Source: JAJFKX01 sp965230265 (GTDB taxonomy: Bacteria; Pseudomonadota; Gammaproteobacteria; Xanthomonadales; Wenzhouxiangellaceae). From it: a stretch of 64,000 nucleotides of DNA. The stretch spans positions 2,356,001-2,420,000 of the forward strand of contig OZ245999.1 of the NCBI GenBank assembly GCA_965230265.1, written 5' to 3'. The notes beneath the pieces are model-generated. The model ran no database searches and had not been told where the DNA came from. It worked only from the letters and a program-made list of their open reading frames with translations. Each line of letters begins with the position of its first letter. Position 1 is the first letter of the stretch. The translations under genes and the position numbers were made by a program. Positions 9,313-18,097 of this stretch are shown here, in pieces.

Positions 9313-10140
9313 GTGAAGAAAATGCGACATAAGCTATTGAAATTATTGTTACTAGTTATTGGACTAACGTCTACACTACTTTGGGCGCAACCGGTTACAA
9401 CAGATTTTTTCCCTGTCCGCGACAATACTTTGTACGAGCGGCAACTGGGTGATCTGAGCAACGGCGCGGGTGATCATTTGTTTTTTGGGCAAACCGGGCC
9501 TAACGCTGGCAATGTTTTAAGACGTGCTGTGCTGGCTTTTGACTTCTCCAGTATTCCACCAGGCAGTGTGGTGACTGATGTTCAGCTCAGCGTCAACGTC
9601 AATATGGTTCCACCCGGAGCAAGCTCTTTTGATACTACGCTGCATCGATCATTGGCTGACTGGGGTGAGGGCACCTCTGATGCACCAGGCCCTGAAGGCG
9701 GTGGAACCGATGCAACCCCCAACGACGCCACATGGGTGCATACTTTTTTTGATACTCAGACATGGGCCAATATTGGTGGTGACTTTGCAGCCACCGCCTC
9801 TGCTACTGTCAATCTAAACAATGCCACAGGCACCTTTACCTTTGCCTCCCCCGAGCTCATTGCTGATGTTCAGGATATGGTGAATGCACCCGGAACCAAT
9901 TTTGGCTGGTTTATTCTGGGTGATGAAACCGACCCGATGAATGCTCGCCGTATAGGCAGCCGTGAAAACCCCGCTGCTGGCGGCCAACCGCAGATAAGCA
10001 TCACTTTTGAGCCCGGTGTCATACCGCCACCACCCCCACCGGAAGCGGCTGCGGTACCCGCATTAAGCGCAGGGCCATTATTGTTGTTGATTGGCCTGGT
10101 GCTACTGTCGGTGTTACTGCTTTCACGCAGAAACAGCTAA
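9313..10140 (+). CDS. Exported DNRLRE-type protein with IPTL-like anchor
   Basis: A 275-residue protein (272 from ATG at 9322, the more natural start; 9313 is GTG). It has a signal peptide ending in LLWAQ. The body resembles the DNRLRE/carbohydrate-binding-like domain: a DNTLYERQLGDLSNGAGDH opening, then RRAVLAFDFSSIPPGSVVTDVQLSV and a LHRSLADWGEG stretch, usually found in surface proteins. A Pro-rich linker (IPPPPPPEA) leads to VPALSAGPLLLL, a hydrophobic helix and RRNS, which fits an IPTL/VPTL-CTERM tail. Predicted to be membrane-held and then processed. Stands alone with its own promoter and a downstream hairpin. Ligand unknown. Confidence 0.75.
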   Translation: MKKMRHKLLKLLLLVIGLTSTLLWAQPVTTDFFPVRDNTLYERQLGDLSNGAGDHLFFGQTGPNAGNVLRRAVLAFDFSSIPPGSVVTDVQLSVNVNMVPPGASSFDTTLHRSLADWGEGTSDAPGPEGGGTDATPNDATWVHTFFDTQTWANIGGDFAATASATVNLNNATGTFTFASPELIADVQDMVNAPGTNFGWFILGDETDPMNARRIGSRENPAAGGQPQISITFEPGVIPPPPPPEAAAVPALSAGPLLLLIGLVLLSVLLLSRRNS

Positions 10141-10167
10141 AACTTACTTAAAACCCCGAAAATATTT

Positions 10168-10200
10168 AGCCGGCATATACCCATAAGGGAGCCGGCTTAT
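10168..10200 (+). terminator. Hairpin terminator, possibly serving both flanking genes
   Basis: Arms AGCCGGC (10168-10174) and GCCGGCT (10191-10197) with an inner CCC/GGG stem. The T-run is weak on either strand. It lies between convergent genes ending at 10140 and 10314. Confidence 0.5.
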
Positions 10201-10313
10201 TGAATCTAAGTCAGAGCAGGTTAAGTGTTGTGCATGTGCGCACCGCACTTTATTGATCATTGCTCTGACAGTTTCCGCTCAATAAATAACCTACCCGAGT
10301 TTTCCTGTCAGGA

Positions 10314-12638
10314 TCAACCCAGTGCCCTACGTGCCCGATCACGCTCGTAATCACTGTCAATATTTTCCAGTACCGCCCGGTAAGCGGCTTCAGTGTCACT
10401 GTTGCGCGGCATATTGTTAGCGGCAGTGGTCAAAAAGGTGGCACACTCGTAATCAGAGTCGAAACGCTCAGCCAATTTCAACATACCCACCCAAGTACTT
10501 TGCTGCTCAGGACCAGCGTGCGCTAATTGTTCCAATGCCTGACGTAACTCAAAATCTGACTCCAGTTTTGCTGCTGTGTCGAGCCAAACTTCTGCCACTT
10601 GCTCATCACTTGCAGCAGCATCTGCCATACCCGATAGTGTTTGGCGCAGCTCGTAATCTGAATCAATCTCACCTGCTCGATGCAAAACAATGCGATGCAC
10701 CTCTGCACCATCAATATCGATATCAATATCCTTGCTGATTTCATCCAACAAGCTGCGCACCTCATAATCTGAATCAATGCCTTCAGAGGCATCGACAATT
10801 TTGTGCAACCGCTTACGTTTGATGATGTGTGCCTGATCGACTTCAACACCCGCATTGCCATCCAGTTGTTTTTCCTTAATCATCACCAGGGCATTGCGTT
10901 GATCATAATCAGACCCAATTCGCTTAACCTCTACCAATACGTCATCCAGTTCCTGATCTTCCAGCAGACCACTGCCTGCATAAACTTCAATATGTTTACC
11001 ACGTGCATGATCGCCTTGGATTTTATGAATACGCTTGATGACACCCTCATGCCCATCTTCAGATAGCAAGTGAGCGATACGCCCCTCGACATTAATACCG
11101 GATTCTGTCAGCAAATCAGGCAGGGTTTTACTCAGCCAGGCCTTGGCTTCATTATCAAAGGCTTGGGAATCGCCATCAACACTATATTGGTAATCAATGC
11201 CACCATTTTCCCCACCCTCGGCAATCAACTGACGAGTCACACCAGCATTGGTTTCTTTAAGGCTGAATGTATCGCCCTTGCTCATCGACTCAATACCAGT
11301 GTCATCATCTGTGAACTGAATATTGCCTTTGGCTTTTAATTTTAGTTCACGACCATCATCGCCTCTGATGGACAATTTCATATCGGTATGCCCGTTATCA
11401 TCATCAATGACATGTATGCTTTGATGATGTGACGCTTTTTCTGCCATCACATTGACAGCAGGCAATATCAAGGCCAGCGCCATTGCGCCAACCATCACAG
11501 TCATTTTTTTAGACATGGAAACCTCCGAAAAAGCTGGTTGAATGGAAATCAGGTGCCGCACTCGCTCACTCAGAGTGCCGCTGGATTGTTTGCCGGGTAT
11601 TTGAGCGTTCGGATGGCTCATCGCCACCGCCAGTCCAGGTATATATTGTCCCGGTTTAAAGTGATTGTGGATACGTTCGGCGCAGTGTGTCAGGCAATCG
11701 GCCAGTTGAAGGCCATTGTTGCTCAACAGGTGGCGGGCCACACTGTCTGCCTGAATCTCAGCCAATGACATCAATCGCTCACGCACCAGTGGTAATAATA
11801 GTTGTGGCCAGAATAACGCCTGCAACAACGCCGTCAGATGCAGCCATGCCACATCGCCGCGCTGGATATGTCCCAGTTCATGCGCGAGCATTGCCTGTTG
11901 ACGCTCTGCACTTAACTCATCGACCCATAGCGGCAAACAAATCGTTCTATCAGGTAAGGTTGCCGGACCTTGAATGGCCGGGTGGTGGAGTAATTTGGGT
12001 GCGTGTAAACGGGTATTGCGATTTAATAAACCCTGTAGGCTGCTTTGCAGCGCTTGATCAAATACCGGTTGTGCAGTTTGACGCAATTGCCATAATTGAC
12101 GTCGTTGCCGGGCCAGTCTTATGAGTAGAAAAATCGTACCTGACAGCCATAATATGAACAGCAAGACAGTGGCTATCATCTTGCCAGTCGACTGCCAGGC
12201 ACTATTCGATTGATCACCAAATACCGGTGTGAGTTCCGATAAAGTTTCAGGAGTCGCAACTGCTGGTCTGACTGGGTATTTTTCGGTAATGGCAGGTTGC
12301 AGTTTGACTGCCCTATTAACTGTCGGGTTGATGATTGTCTTATCAGTTTGGCCTTCTAGGGTTTTAAAAACAGGCAATGGCTGTACAGATGTTGCCTTGA
12401 ACCAACCAGGTGTCATCACACCCATTAAAGGTTGCCAGTCTGATTGCATCTGCAGGGTGACTGTGCATAGCGGTGCCAGCAACACCGTTCTCCACAACAG
12501 CTCACGCCAGGCGGGAGACTGCAACCGAATAGCAGAAGGTAGTTTTTCCAACGCCCAAACCACCACTGCCAACAATAGGCCATGCAATACATAACCAACC
12601 ACAAACAACAGTGCAATGATCAACAATGAGCTACTCAT
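10314..12638 (-). CDS. BlaR1/M56 family membrane metalloprotease with C-terminal SDY repeats
   Basis: A 774-residue membrane-bound sensor/protease of the BlaR1/MecR1 (M56) type. N-terminal transmembrane helices frame a cytoplasmic zinc protease domain; HELGH at residues 253-257 is the zinc site, followed by the ADSVARHLL segment with the third ligand region. Another hydrophobic helix (MTVMVGAMALALILPAVN) precedes a long exported part. That part holds no penicillin-binding domain; its last 200 residues carry six spaced SDY/SDF motifs. ATG at 12638 overlaps the BlaI stop by 8 bp, so the two are translationally coupled; an earlier frame-open start at 12698 would lie inside blaI and is rejected. 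In the known system the protease cleaves the BlaI repressor when a signal is sensed. The signal here is unknown. Confidence 0.85.
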   Translation of the reverse strand: MSSSLLIIALLFVVGYVLHGLLLAVVVWALEKLPSAIRLQSPAWRELLWRTVLLAPLCTVTLQMQSDWQPLMGVMTPGWFKATSVQPLPVFKTLEGQTDKTIINPTVNRAVKLQPAITEKYPVRPAVATPETLSELTPVFGDQSNSAWQSTGKMIATVLLFILWLSGTIFLLIRLARQRRQLWQLRQTAQPVFDQALQSSLQGLLNRNTRLHAPKLLHHPAIQGPATLPDRTICLPLWVDELSAERQQAMLAHELGHIQRGDVAWLHLTALLQALFWPQLLLPLVRERLMSLAEIQADSVARHLLSNNGLQLADCLTHCAERIHNHFKPGQYIPGLAVAMSHPNAQIPGKQSSGTLSERVRHLISIQPAFSEVSMSKKMTVMVGAMALALILPAVNVMAEKASHHQSIHVIDDDNGHTDMKLSIRGDDGRELKLKAKGNIQFTDDDTGIESMSKGDTFSLKETNAGVTRQLIAEGGENGGIDYQYSVDGDSQAFDNEAKAWLSKTLPDLLTESGINVEGRIAHLLSEDGHEGVIKRIHKIQGDHARGKHIEVYAGSGLLEDQELDDVLVEVKRIGSDYDQRNALVMIKEKQLDGNAGVEVDQAHIIKRKRLHKIVDASEGIDSDYEVRSLLDEISKDIDIDIDGAEVHRIVLHRAGEIDSDYELRQTLSGMADAAASDEQVAEVWLDTAAKLESDFELRQALEQLAHAGPEQQSTWVGMLKLAERFDSDYECATFLTTAANNMPRNSDTEAAYRAVLENIDSDYERDRARRALG
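10317..10930 (-). repeat. Six SDYE-type repeats in the M56 protein C-terminus
   Basis: Protein-level repeats of roughly 28-45 residues: GSDYDQRNALVMI, DSDYEVRSLLDEI, DSDYELRQTLSGM, ESDFELRQALEQL, DSDYECATFLTTA and DSDYERDRARRAL. Each is an acidic SDY motif followed by an amphipathic helix with Arg and Leu/Ala, suggesting an alpha-solenoid. Confidence 0.8.
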
Positions 12639-13011
12639 GCTCTTGCTCCTGCTCAAGCAGTCGCCTGGCATGCTGTAAGTCTTCTGAGTCGATGTCATTG
12701 TGCTTAATCAAATGTGACATCAATGCTTGCGCATCGCCCTGAAACAAACGGTTCACCAAGCCTGAAACCATATCGGACTCAACCTGACGACGGCTAATAC
12801 TGGCTGTATATAGCCGTTCGCGCCCATGACTGACAGAACTAACCAGCCCACGTTTTTCCAGCCGAGTCAGCAGCGTGGCTACAGTGGTGTAGGCCAGTTC
12901 ACGCTCGCGGGTGACTTGTTCAACCACTTCAGCTGTGGTGGCCTGACCACGCCGCCATAAAACCCGCATAACGGCAAGCTGGACTTCGCTTAATTCAACT
13001 TTCTTTAACAT
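12631..13011 (-). CDS. BlaI/MecI/CopY family transcriptional repressor
   Basis: A 126-residue winged-helix repressor of the BlaI/MecI type. Typical features are LSEVQLAVMRVLWRRGQATTAEVVEQV at the N-terminus, AYTTVATLLTRLEKRGLV as the recognition-helix region, and a C-terminal dimerisation helix bundle. It should bind DNA as a dimer at TACA/TGTA operators, and such a palindrome lies just upstream at 13033-13064, so autoregulation is likely. It is followed by the M56 protease gene with an 8-bp overlap; that protease would inactivate this repressor. No beta-lactamase gene is adjacent, so the regulon is open. Confidence 0.9.
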   Translation of the reverse strand: MLKKVELSEVQLAVMRVLWRRGQATTAEVVEQVTRERELAYTTVATLLTRLEKRGLVSSVSHGRERLYTASISRRQVESDMVSGLVNRLFQGDAQALMSHLIKHNDIDSEDLQHARRLLEQEQEHE

Positions 13012-13032
13012 GAATTTGATTGCTATGTATTC

Positions 13033-13064
13033 TTTCTACAGTTGTAGTACTACAAGCGTAGAAA
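13033..13064. promoter_or_regulatory. Palindromic BlaI-type operator
   Basis: TACAGTTGTA at 13037-13046 matches the TACAnnTGTA operator core of BlaI/MecI. It overlaps a perfect 14-bp palindrome TTGTAGTACTACAA (13042-13055). An outer inverted repeat TTTCTAC (13033-13039) and GTAGAAA (13058-13064) frames both. It lies 22-53 bp before the blaI start codon. Confidence 0.75.
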
Positions 13065-13105
13065 GTCAAGCTGACAAAAAGTTCACAATAATGGCTGGCT
13101 ATGGT

Positions 13106-13900
13106 TTAACGGTCAGCTGATTGCTTTTTAAGCAACAGGCGATCGCCACGGCGACGTACATATCGCAGACCACAATTTTCCGCCACATTGACGATGCCAT
13201 GCATCGAATTCCACTGCATCAGTTGAAACAACTGCTTCGGATCGCCCAGATAGTGTTCAGCTTGTTCGGTAAAAAAGGTAGCACGTGCGTGGCTGTTTTT
13301 GGGTCGCAGCATGTCCGGTCGAAACAATTTGTCACTGTCAGCAAAATCAAAACACAGTCTGCCACCGGCTTTAAGCACCCGCACGATTTCGCGGAAATAC
13401 CAGTACATGTCGTATAAATTCAAATGAATAAACACCGATATCGACACCACCGCATCAATGCTGGAGTCTTCGAAGCTTGCCAATGAACGACTGTGAATTC
13501 TGCTAAATTCGATATTTGCCAATTTTGCACACTCTTTTTCAGCGTATGCCAGATAAGCTGGGCTAATATCACAGGCCAGAACACGGGCTGCCTTTTCTGC
13601 CAACAAACGTGTACCAAAACCACAGCCAGAACCTATTTCCATGACGGTGTCGGTTTTTTTAATGGCTGCCATGCGCACAAACTTGCGTGCAAAGCGCGAG
13701 CGGCTGGCACGGATCACTTTGACATGCTGCTGCGGTTGATCGCCAAAAGTATTGCCGACCAGCGCCAGCAACAGTTGACGTTCATCATCAGGTGATAAAT
13801 CGACCCACGCTGACCCTGACGTAACGGATGTTCTAACCTGCAGTTGCTGTGAATTTTTTCTTATTGGTTGACTGTTGTCAGACTGTTTATTGATACCCAT
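13106..13900 (-). CDS. Class I SAM-dependent methyltransferase
   Basis: A 264-residue cytosolic protein with a Rossmann-type methyltransferase domain. Motif I reads VMEIGSGCGFGTRLLAEKA, followed by an acidic turn (ACDISPAYLAYAE), motif II around IDAVVSISVFIHL and motif III VRVLKAGGRLCFDF. The fold binds S-adenosylmethionine; the acceptor cannot be inferred. ATG at 13900 is preceded by TTTGGAG with good spacing; a TTG at 13933 would extend it by 11 residues but lacks a ribosome site. Its stop lies 95 bp upstream of the blaI start, on the same strand, with the operator in between. It is divergent from the DUF4097-like gene. Confidence 0.8.
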   Translation of the reverse strand: MGINKQSDNSQPIRKNSQQLQVRTSVTSGSAWVDLSPDDERQLLLALVGNTFGDQPQQHVKVIRASRSRFARKFVRMAAIKKTDTVMEIGSGCGFGTRLLAEKAARVLACDISPAYLAYAEKECAKLANIEFSRIHSRSLASFEDSSIDAVVSISVFIHLNLYDMYWYFREIVRVLKAGGRLCFDFADSDKLFRPDMLRPKNSHARATFFTEQAEHYLGDPKQLFQLMQWNSMHGIVNVAENCGLRYVRRRGDRLLLKKQSADR

Positions 13901-13973
13901 GAGACTCCAAAGTTTGCCGAATGGCCCAGACAAAATTATGCTATGCAGCTTACTCTTTTATATCCCATTATCT

Positions 13974-14834
13974 ATGAAACACTCTCGGCGATTTCATTTG
14001 AAGTCTTTTGCAAGACTTAAACTTTTGATATTAATCACTTTGTTAACATTTTCGATGTGTTTGACAGCGCAACAACAAGCCATTGTAGAATCATTGCAGG
14101 AAACCGTTCCTTATGAATTAGTGCGTCTGGACTGGGAAGAAACTGTTACAGCAGGCGATACCCTGGTAGTGGATAACCGCTGGGGTGATATTCATCTGCG
14201 CCAGACCGGGGCAACAGCCGTCACCTACCATGCGGTGATGCAGAAAATCGGTAAACAGCCCAAGGTAGGTGAATTAATCGCTGAACGCGCTGATGGTGTC
14301 GTGACGTTGAAAATTGCCTACCCTGAAGATCAACAGCCCGCCAGCCCACAAGAAGGCCGTGTCGATGCTGCCATATTGGTGCCCTATGGCGTTAACCTGG
14401 AAGTGATCGCCGAACATGGCAAAGTATCCAGTAAGACCATGGAAAGCCCTGTCAAAATCACAGCTGTTGATCGACCCATATCGCTGAAATCAGCATCATC
14501 AGTGAATATTTCCGCCAATGAAGCCGAAGTTGATATACAGTTTGTGCCACGTAAAGACGGTGACGACAGCCTAGGGCGTGGTCGCGTTCAAACGATTACC
14601 GGTGATATCAATATCCGATACTACCCGGAAATGGCGATGCGCTTTGAAATGTTATCAGGCCGTCCTAAAACCACCAGCGACCTGGAGCTGCTGCGCAACC
14701 GCAAACTGGTTGGTCGCCAAGTCATAATGCATACTGGCCAAAACCCGGAAACACTGTCATTGCAAAGTGACACCGGTTATATTCGGCTGGTTAACACCGG
14801 CAGTGAAATTTTGCTGGACACCCCTGAAGAGTGA
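13974..14834 (+). CDS. Exported DUF4097-like beta-helix protein
   Basis: A 286-residue protein starting MKHSRRFH, with a basic n-region and a hydrophobic signal ending in MCLTAQQQ. The body is built of short strands with small turns (DTLVVDNRWGDIHLRQTG, LEVIAEHGKVSSKTME, RVQTITGDINIRYYPE, LSLQSDTGYIRLVNTG), the pattern of DUF4097/DUF4098 adhesin-like proteins that form beta-solenoids. Such proteins are often near membrane regulators; their function is unknown. The frame is open further upstream, but that would overlap the divergent methyltransferase gene, so the ATG at 13974 is chosen. It is followed 79 bp later by the 976-residue protein. Confidence 0.65.
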   Translation: MKHSRRFHLKSFARLKLLILITLLTFSMCLTAQQQAIVESLQETVPYELVRLDWEETVTAGDTLVVDNRWGDIHLRQTGATAVTYHAVMQKIGKQPKVGELIAERADGVVTLKIAYPEDQQPASPQEGRVDAAILVPYGVNLEVIAEHGKVSSKTMESPVKITAVDRPISLKSASSVNISANEAEVDIQFVPRKDGDDSLGRGRVQTITGDINIRYYPEMAMRFEMLSGRPKTTSDLELLRNRKLVGRQVIMHTGQNPETLSLQSDTGYIRLVNTGSEILLDTPEE

Positions 14835-14913
14835 AACTGAGCGGTATGCTCAAAGGAATGAACATCCTCAATTCAAGCACCATTAAAAATCAAACCTATA
14901 ACGGAGACCTACG

Positions 14914-17844
14914 ATGTCGATGAACCAACGGTTAGGAACCTGGATTTTCAGCGCAATAGGCTGCCTTAGTTTAGGCGCTGCGGCGCAGGAACCTGTAACA
15001 ATTCAAGGAGCCGATGTACTGGGTGGAGCAGTGTCACCTGTGATTATCAATATTGATCCGAATGAACTGCCTGCTGCTTCGACATGGCGGCCTGGTGACC
15101 CTGTTAGGGAAATGCCGCTTAGCTATACCAAAGGCTTTACCCCACCCTCACGAGAACCCAGACCCAATGACCGTGACCCATTGATCGATCGCCAGTTTGC
15201 GGCCAGCGAAAACCGTGGTGGTGGTGATCCGGATTTTGGAACCATTCTGGTCAATGAGCCAGGTACCGGATTTACCGGTGTGAATCCATCTGACACCGTG
15301 GGCGATATCGGTAACAACTTTTACTTGCAGGCCATCAACGGTGGTGGCGGTGTAGGCGGCACCCAAATATTGATTCTGGATAAAACGGACGGCAGTGTGG
15401 CAACTGCCTTTGATCTGGAAGATCTGGCTGCTGGTTCTGGTACCGGATGCACCAATGCATCTGGTGACCCAATCGTTAACTTCGATGAAACTGTCGATAA
15501 CGGCCCCGGCATGATTCCGGGCCGCTGGGTTGTTACTGAATTCACTGGTAACTCATTTTGTGTGTATATCTCACAAACCGATGACCCCACCATTGGCTCG
15601 TGGTTTTTATACGAGTTTATTTCTGCAACCGGTGGTCTACCAGATTATCCCAAATATGGTGTCTGGCCAGATGCTTACTACATTGGTGCCAATGAAGGAC
15701 CTCGTCAGTATGCACTGGACCGTGAAAACATGGTCCAGGGTTTAACCGCACGTGCACCATTGGTATTTACCGGGCCCGGATTACCTGGTTTTGGATTTCA
15801 ACACATCATGCCAGTAGACTGGGATGGCGACCTGGAACCACCGCTCGGCTCACCAGGCTTATTCATGCGCCATCGCGATACCGAAATCCATGGGCCTGCC
15901 GGCATGCCAACCACCGATATTATCGAGCTGTGGGAGTTTGTTGCTGACTTCGACAATCCGGGTAACAGCAGCTTTACCGGTCCTATCAATGTCACCGTAC
16001 AGGAGTTTGATTCAGAATTCTGTAACCTGGTGTTTAGTGGTTGTTTGACCCAGCCCGGCTCAGGCACCACCCTATTTGCTTTGCTACAGCCCATCATGTG
16101 GCGCGCACAGTATCGCAACTTTGGCAGTTATGAATCTATCGTTGCCAATATGGTGACCGATGTGACGGATACTGATATTGGTGGTGTTCGCTGGTTTGAA
16201 TTGCGCAGCACTGGCGGTGGTTATACCAGCTTCCAGGAAGGTTCTATCACCGAACCAGGCAATATCAACGGCACCGACGGTATCAGCCGCTGGATGGCCA
16301 GTGTCGCTCAAGATGAAGCGGGCAATCTTGCTGCCGGTTATAACGTGGTCGGTATTGGTGACACAGGTACAGCCGATGATGTATTTCCCGGCATGCGCTA
16401 CAACGGCCGGCTGGCCAGTGACCCACTAGGCACCACACCACAAGGTGAGGTCAGTATTATCGAAGGTCTGGCACCCAACAGCAGTATCCGTTATGGCGAT
16501 TACACCTCACTGAATGTTGACCCGGTTGATGGCTGTACCTTCTGGTTTACCGCGCAGCATAACGCAACAACCAACTGGTCCACGCAAATTGCCTCGTTCC
16601 GTTTTGCAGCCTGCGGCGAACCCGGATTTTCGCTGAGCGCACCGAATGCACAGCAGCAAGTTTGTGCGCCTGATGATCTGGATGACATCACCATCAATGT
16701 TGGCAGTGTGGCCGACTTTATTGACCCGGTCACTTTGACCCTGGATTCACCACCAACAGGTATTACCGGTGGGTTCACCGTTAACCCTGTTATCCCTGGT
16801 AACTCTACAGTGGCACAAATCAGCGTAGGTGCTGCAGCAGTCCCAGGTTTAAATCTGATTGATATTCTTGGTACCGCGACCGGGGCCGACGATCGTGTGC
16901 TAACCGTTGCAGCCAGTGTATTCAATCAAGTTCCAGATGTACCGGTCCTACAATCACCCGTCAATGCCGCACAACAGGTCAGCGTACAGCCCGAGCTTTC
17001 ATGGACGGCAACTGGCCAGACTGATGTATTTATCATCGAAATTGATGATGATCCAAGTTTCAGCAGTATTGATTACACCGCCACGGTCGGTGCCTCACCG
17101 CATGTCGTGGCGACTCCTTTGGACACCAGCACCCAATATTTCTGGCGGGTTCGCTCGGGCAATGCCTGTGGTGAGCAGGTCAGCCAGACCTTTAACTTTA
17201 CAACCGAACCAGCACCAGGGGACTGTCCAATTGGCACGCCTACCAACGTGTTGTTCTCCGATGATATTGAAAATGGTGATAATGGTTGGACCCACAGCGG
17301 CACCCAGGACACCTGGCAGCGCTCAGGCGCTGAAACCACCAGCGGTAGCTTTGCCTGGTTTGCCGAAGATTTGCCCAGCGTTTCAGATCAACTGCTGGTT
17401 TCTCCACCGGTAACACTGCCAATGGGTCAGTTACCTATGGTGTTGTCCTATCAGAATAGCCAAACACTGGAAGACAACCCTCCGGGTGCATGTTGGGATG
17501 GTGGCATTCTGGAAATCAGTACCGATGATGGCGCCACCTGGACACAGATCTCCGGCGACAATCTGGCAAGTGATCCATACGATGGTACATTCAGTGCCAG
17601 CGGAAACCCGTTGTCCGGTCTACCTGGCTGGTGTGCAGACCCAGAAGATTTCGTCCGTTCTATCGTTGACCTGTCTGATTTTCAGGGTGAAACCGTTCGT
17701 TTCCGTTTCCGGCTGGGTACTGACGGCTCTGTGGGCCGTGCCAATGATGGCTGGTTTATCGATGATGTGGTAGTTCAATCATGCTTTGGCTCAGAAGATA
17801 TTCTGGCTGATGGTTTTGAGTCACTGACTCCACCAACGAATTAG
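14914..17844 (+). CDS. Large secreted multidomain protein (propeller-like, FN3, MAM-like, GFE tail), copy A
   Basis: A 976-residue exported protein. It has a signal peptide ending in LGAAAQ. Residues ~100-585 form a conserved block with motifs NPSDTVGDIG, DYPKYGVWPDAYY, IMWRAQYRNFGS, SRWMASVAQD and IRYGDYTSLNVDPVDGCTFWFTA, resembling propeller or sialidase-like exoproteins. An Ig-like segment follows, then a fibronectin-III-like domain (ELSWTATGQTDVFIIEIDDD to CGEQVSQTFNFTT) and a jelly-roll MAM-like domain opening with FSDDIENGDNGWTH. It ends EDILADGFESLTPPTN. Catalytic residues cannot be assigned. AACGGAGAC precedes the ATG. The paralog follows at 18098 and the two probably arose by duplication. 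Confidence 0.75.
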   Translation: MSMNQRLGTWIFSAIGCLSLGAAAQEPVTIQGADVLGGAVSPVIINIDPNELPAASTWRPGDPVREMPLSYTKGFTPPSREPRPNDRDPLIDRQFAASENRGGGDPDFGTILVNEPGTGFTGVNPSDTVGDIGNNFYLQAINGGGGVGGTQILILDKTDGSVATAFDLEDLAAGSGTGCTNASGDPIVNFDETVDNGPGMIPGRWVVTEFTGNSFCVYISQTDDPTIGSWFLYEFISATGGLPDYPKYGVWPDAYYIGANEGPRQYALDRENMVQGLTARAPLVFTGPGLPGFGFQHIMPVDWDGDLEPPLGSPGLFMRHRDTEIHGPAGMPTTDIIELWEFVADFDNPGNSSFTGPINVTVQEFDSEFCNLVFSGCLTQPGSGTTLFALLQPIMWRAQYRNFGSYESIVANMVTDVTDTDIGGVRWFELRSTGGGYTSFQEGSITEPGNINGTDGISRWMASVAQDEAGNLAAGYNVVGIGDTGTADDVFPGMRYNGRLASDPLGTTPQGEVSIIEGLAPNSSIRYGDYTSLNVDPVDGCTFWFTAQHNATTNWSTQIASFRFAACGEPGFSLSAPNAQQQVCAPDDLDDITINVGSVADFIDPVTLTLDSPPTGITGGFTVNPVIPGNSTVAQISVGAAAVPGLNLIDILGTATGADDRVLTVAASVFNQVPDVPVLQSPVNAAQQVSVQPELSWTATGQTDVFIIEIDDDPSFSSIDYTATVGASPHVVATPLDTSTQYFWRVRSGNACGEQVSQTFNFTTEPAPGDCPIGTPTNVLFSDDIENGDNGWTHSGTQDTWQRSGAETTSGSFAWFAEDLPSVSDQLLVSPPVTLPMGQLPMVLSYQNSQTLEDNPPGACWDGGILEISTDDGATWTQISGDNLASDPYDGTFSASGNPLSGLPGWCADPEDFVRSIVDLSDFQGETVRFRFRLGTDGSVGRANDGWFIDDVVVQSCFGSEDILADGFESLTPPTN

Positions 17845-17862
17845 CGGATAGTATTTCAGATA

Positions 17863-17887
17863 AAGCCGCCCACCGGGTGGCTTTTTT
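17863..17887 (+). terminator. Intrinsic terminator after the 976-residue gene
   Basis: Stem AAGCCGCCC (17863-17871) with GGGTGGCTT (17875-17883), including one G-U pair, loop ACC, then a T-run to 17887. Confidence 0.85.
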
Positions 17888-18097
17888 ATATAGCCAATAT
17901 CGTTTACAGCTACCAAACAGACATTACTTAACTATTGACGGTTTGATAAAAGCAACCAACCGGCACATCAGCAATCCATCAATAAAGCCTGGAAACTGTA
18001 TCTGTAAAGCGATACAGGGTATATTCGCTAGATTAATACTGGACCAGTCATGGAGGACTCTGCCAGACCAATAATCCAAAAACCATGGGAGACAATC

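Noticed and set aside
12639..12698. Longer start for the M56 protease (20 extra residues)
   Set aside because: This stretch lies inside the blaI coding sequence in another frame and lacks a signal; the ATG at 12638 overlapping the blaI stop is the natural coupled start.
17877..18074. A 65-codon frame between the two paralogous secreted genes
   Set aside because: It starts in the terminator loop region and has no ribosome site or family likeness.
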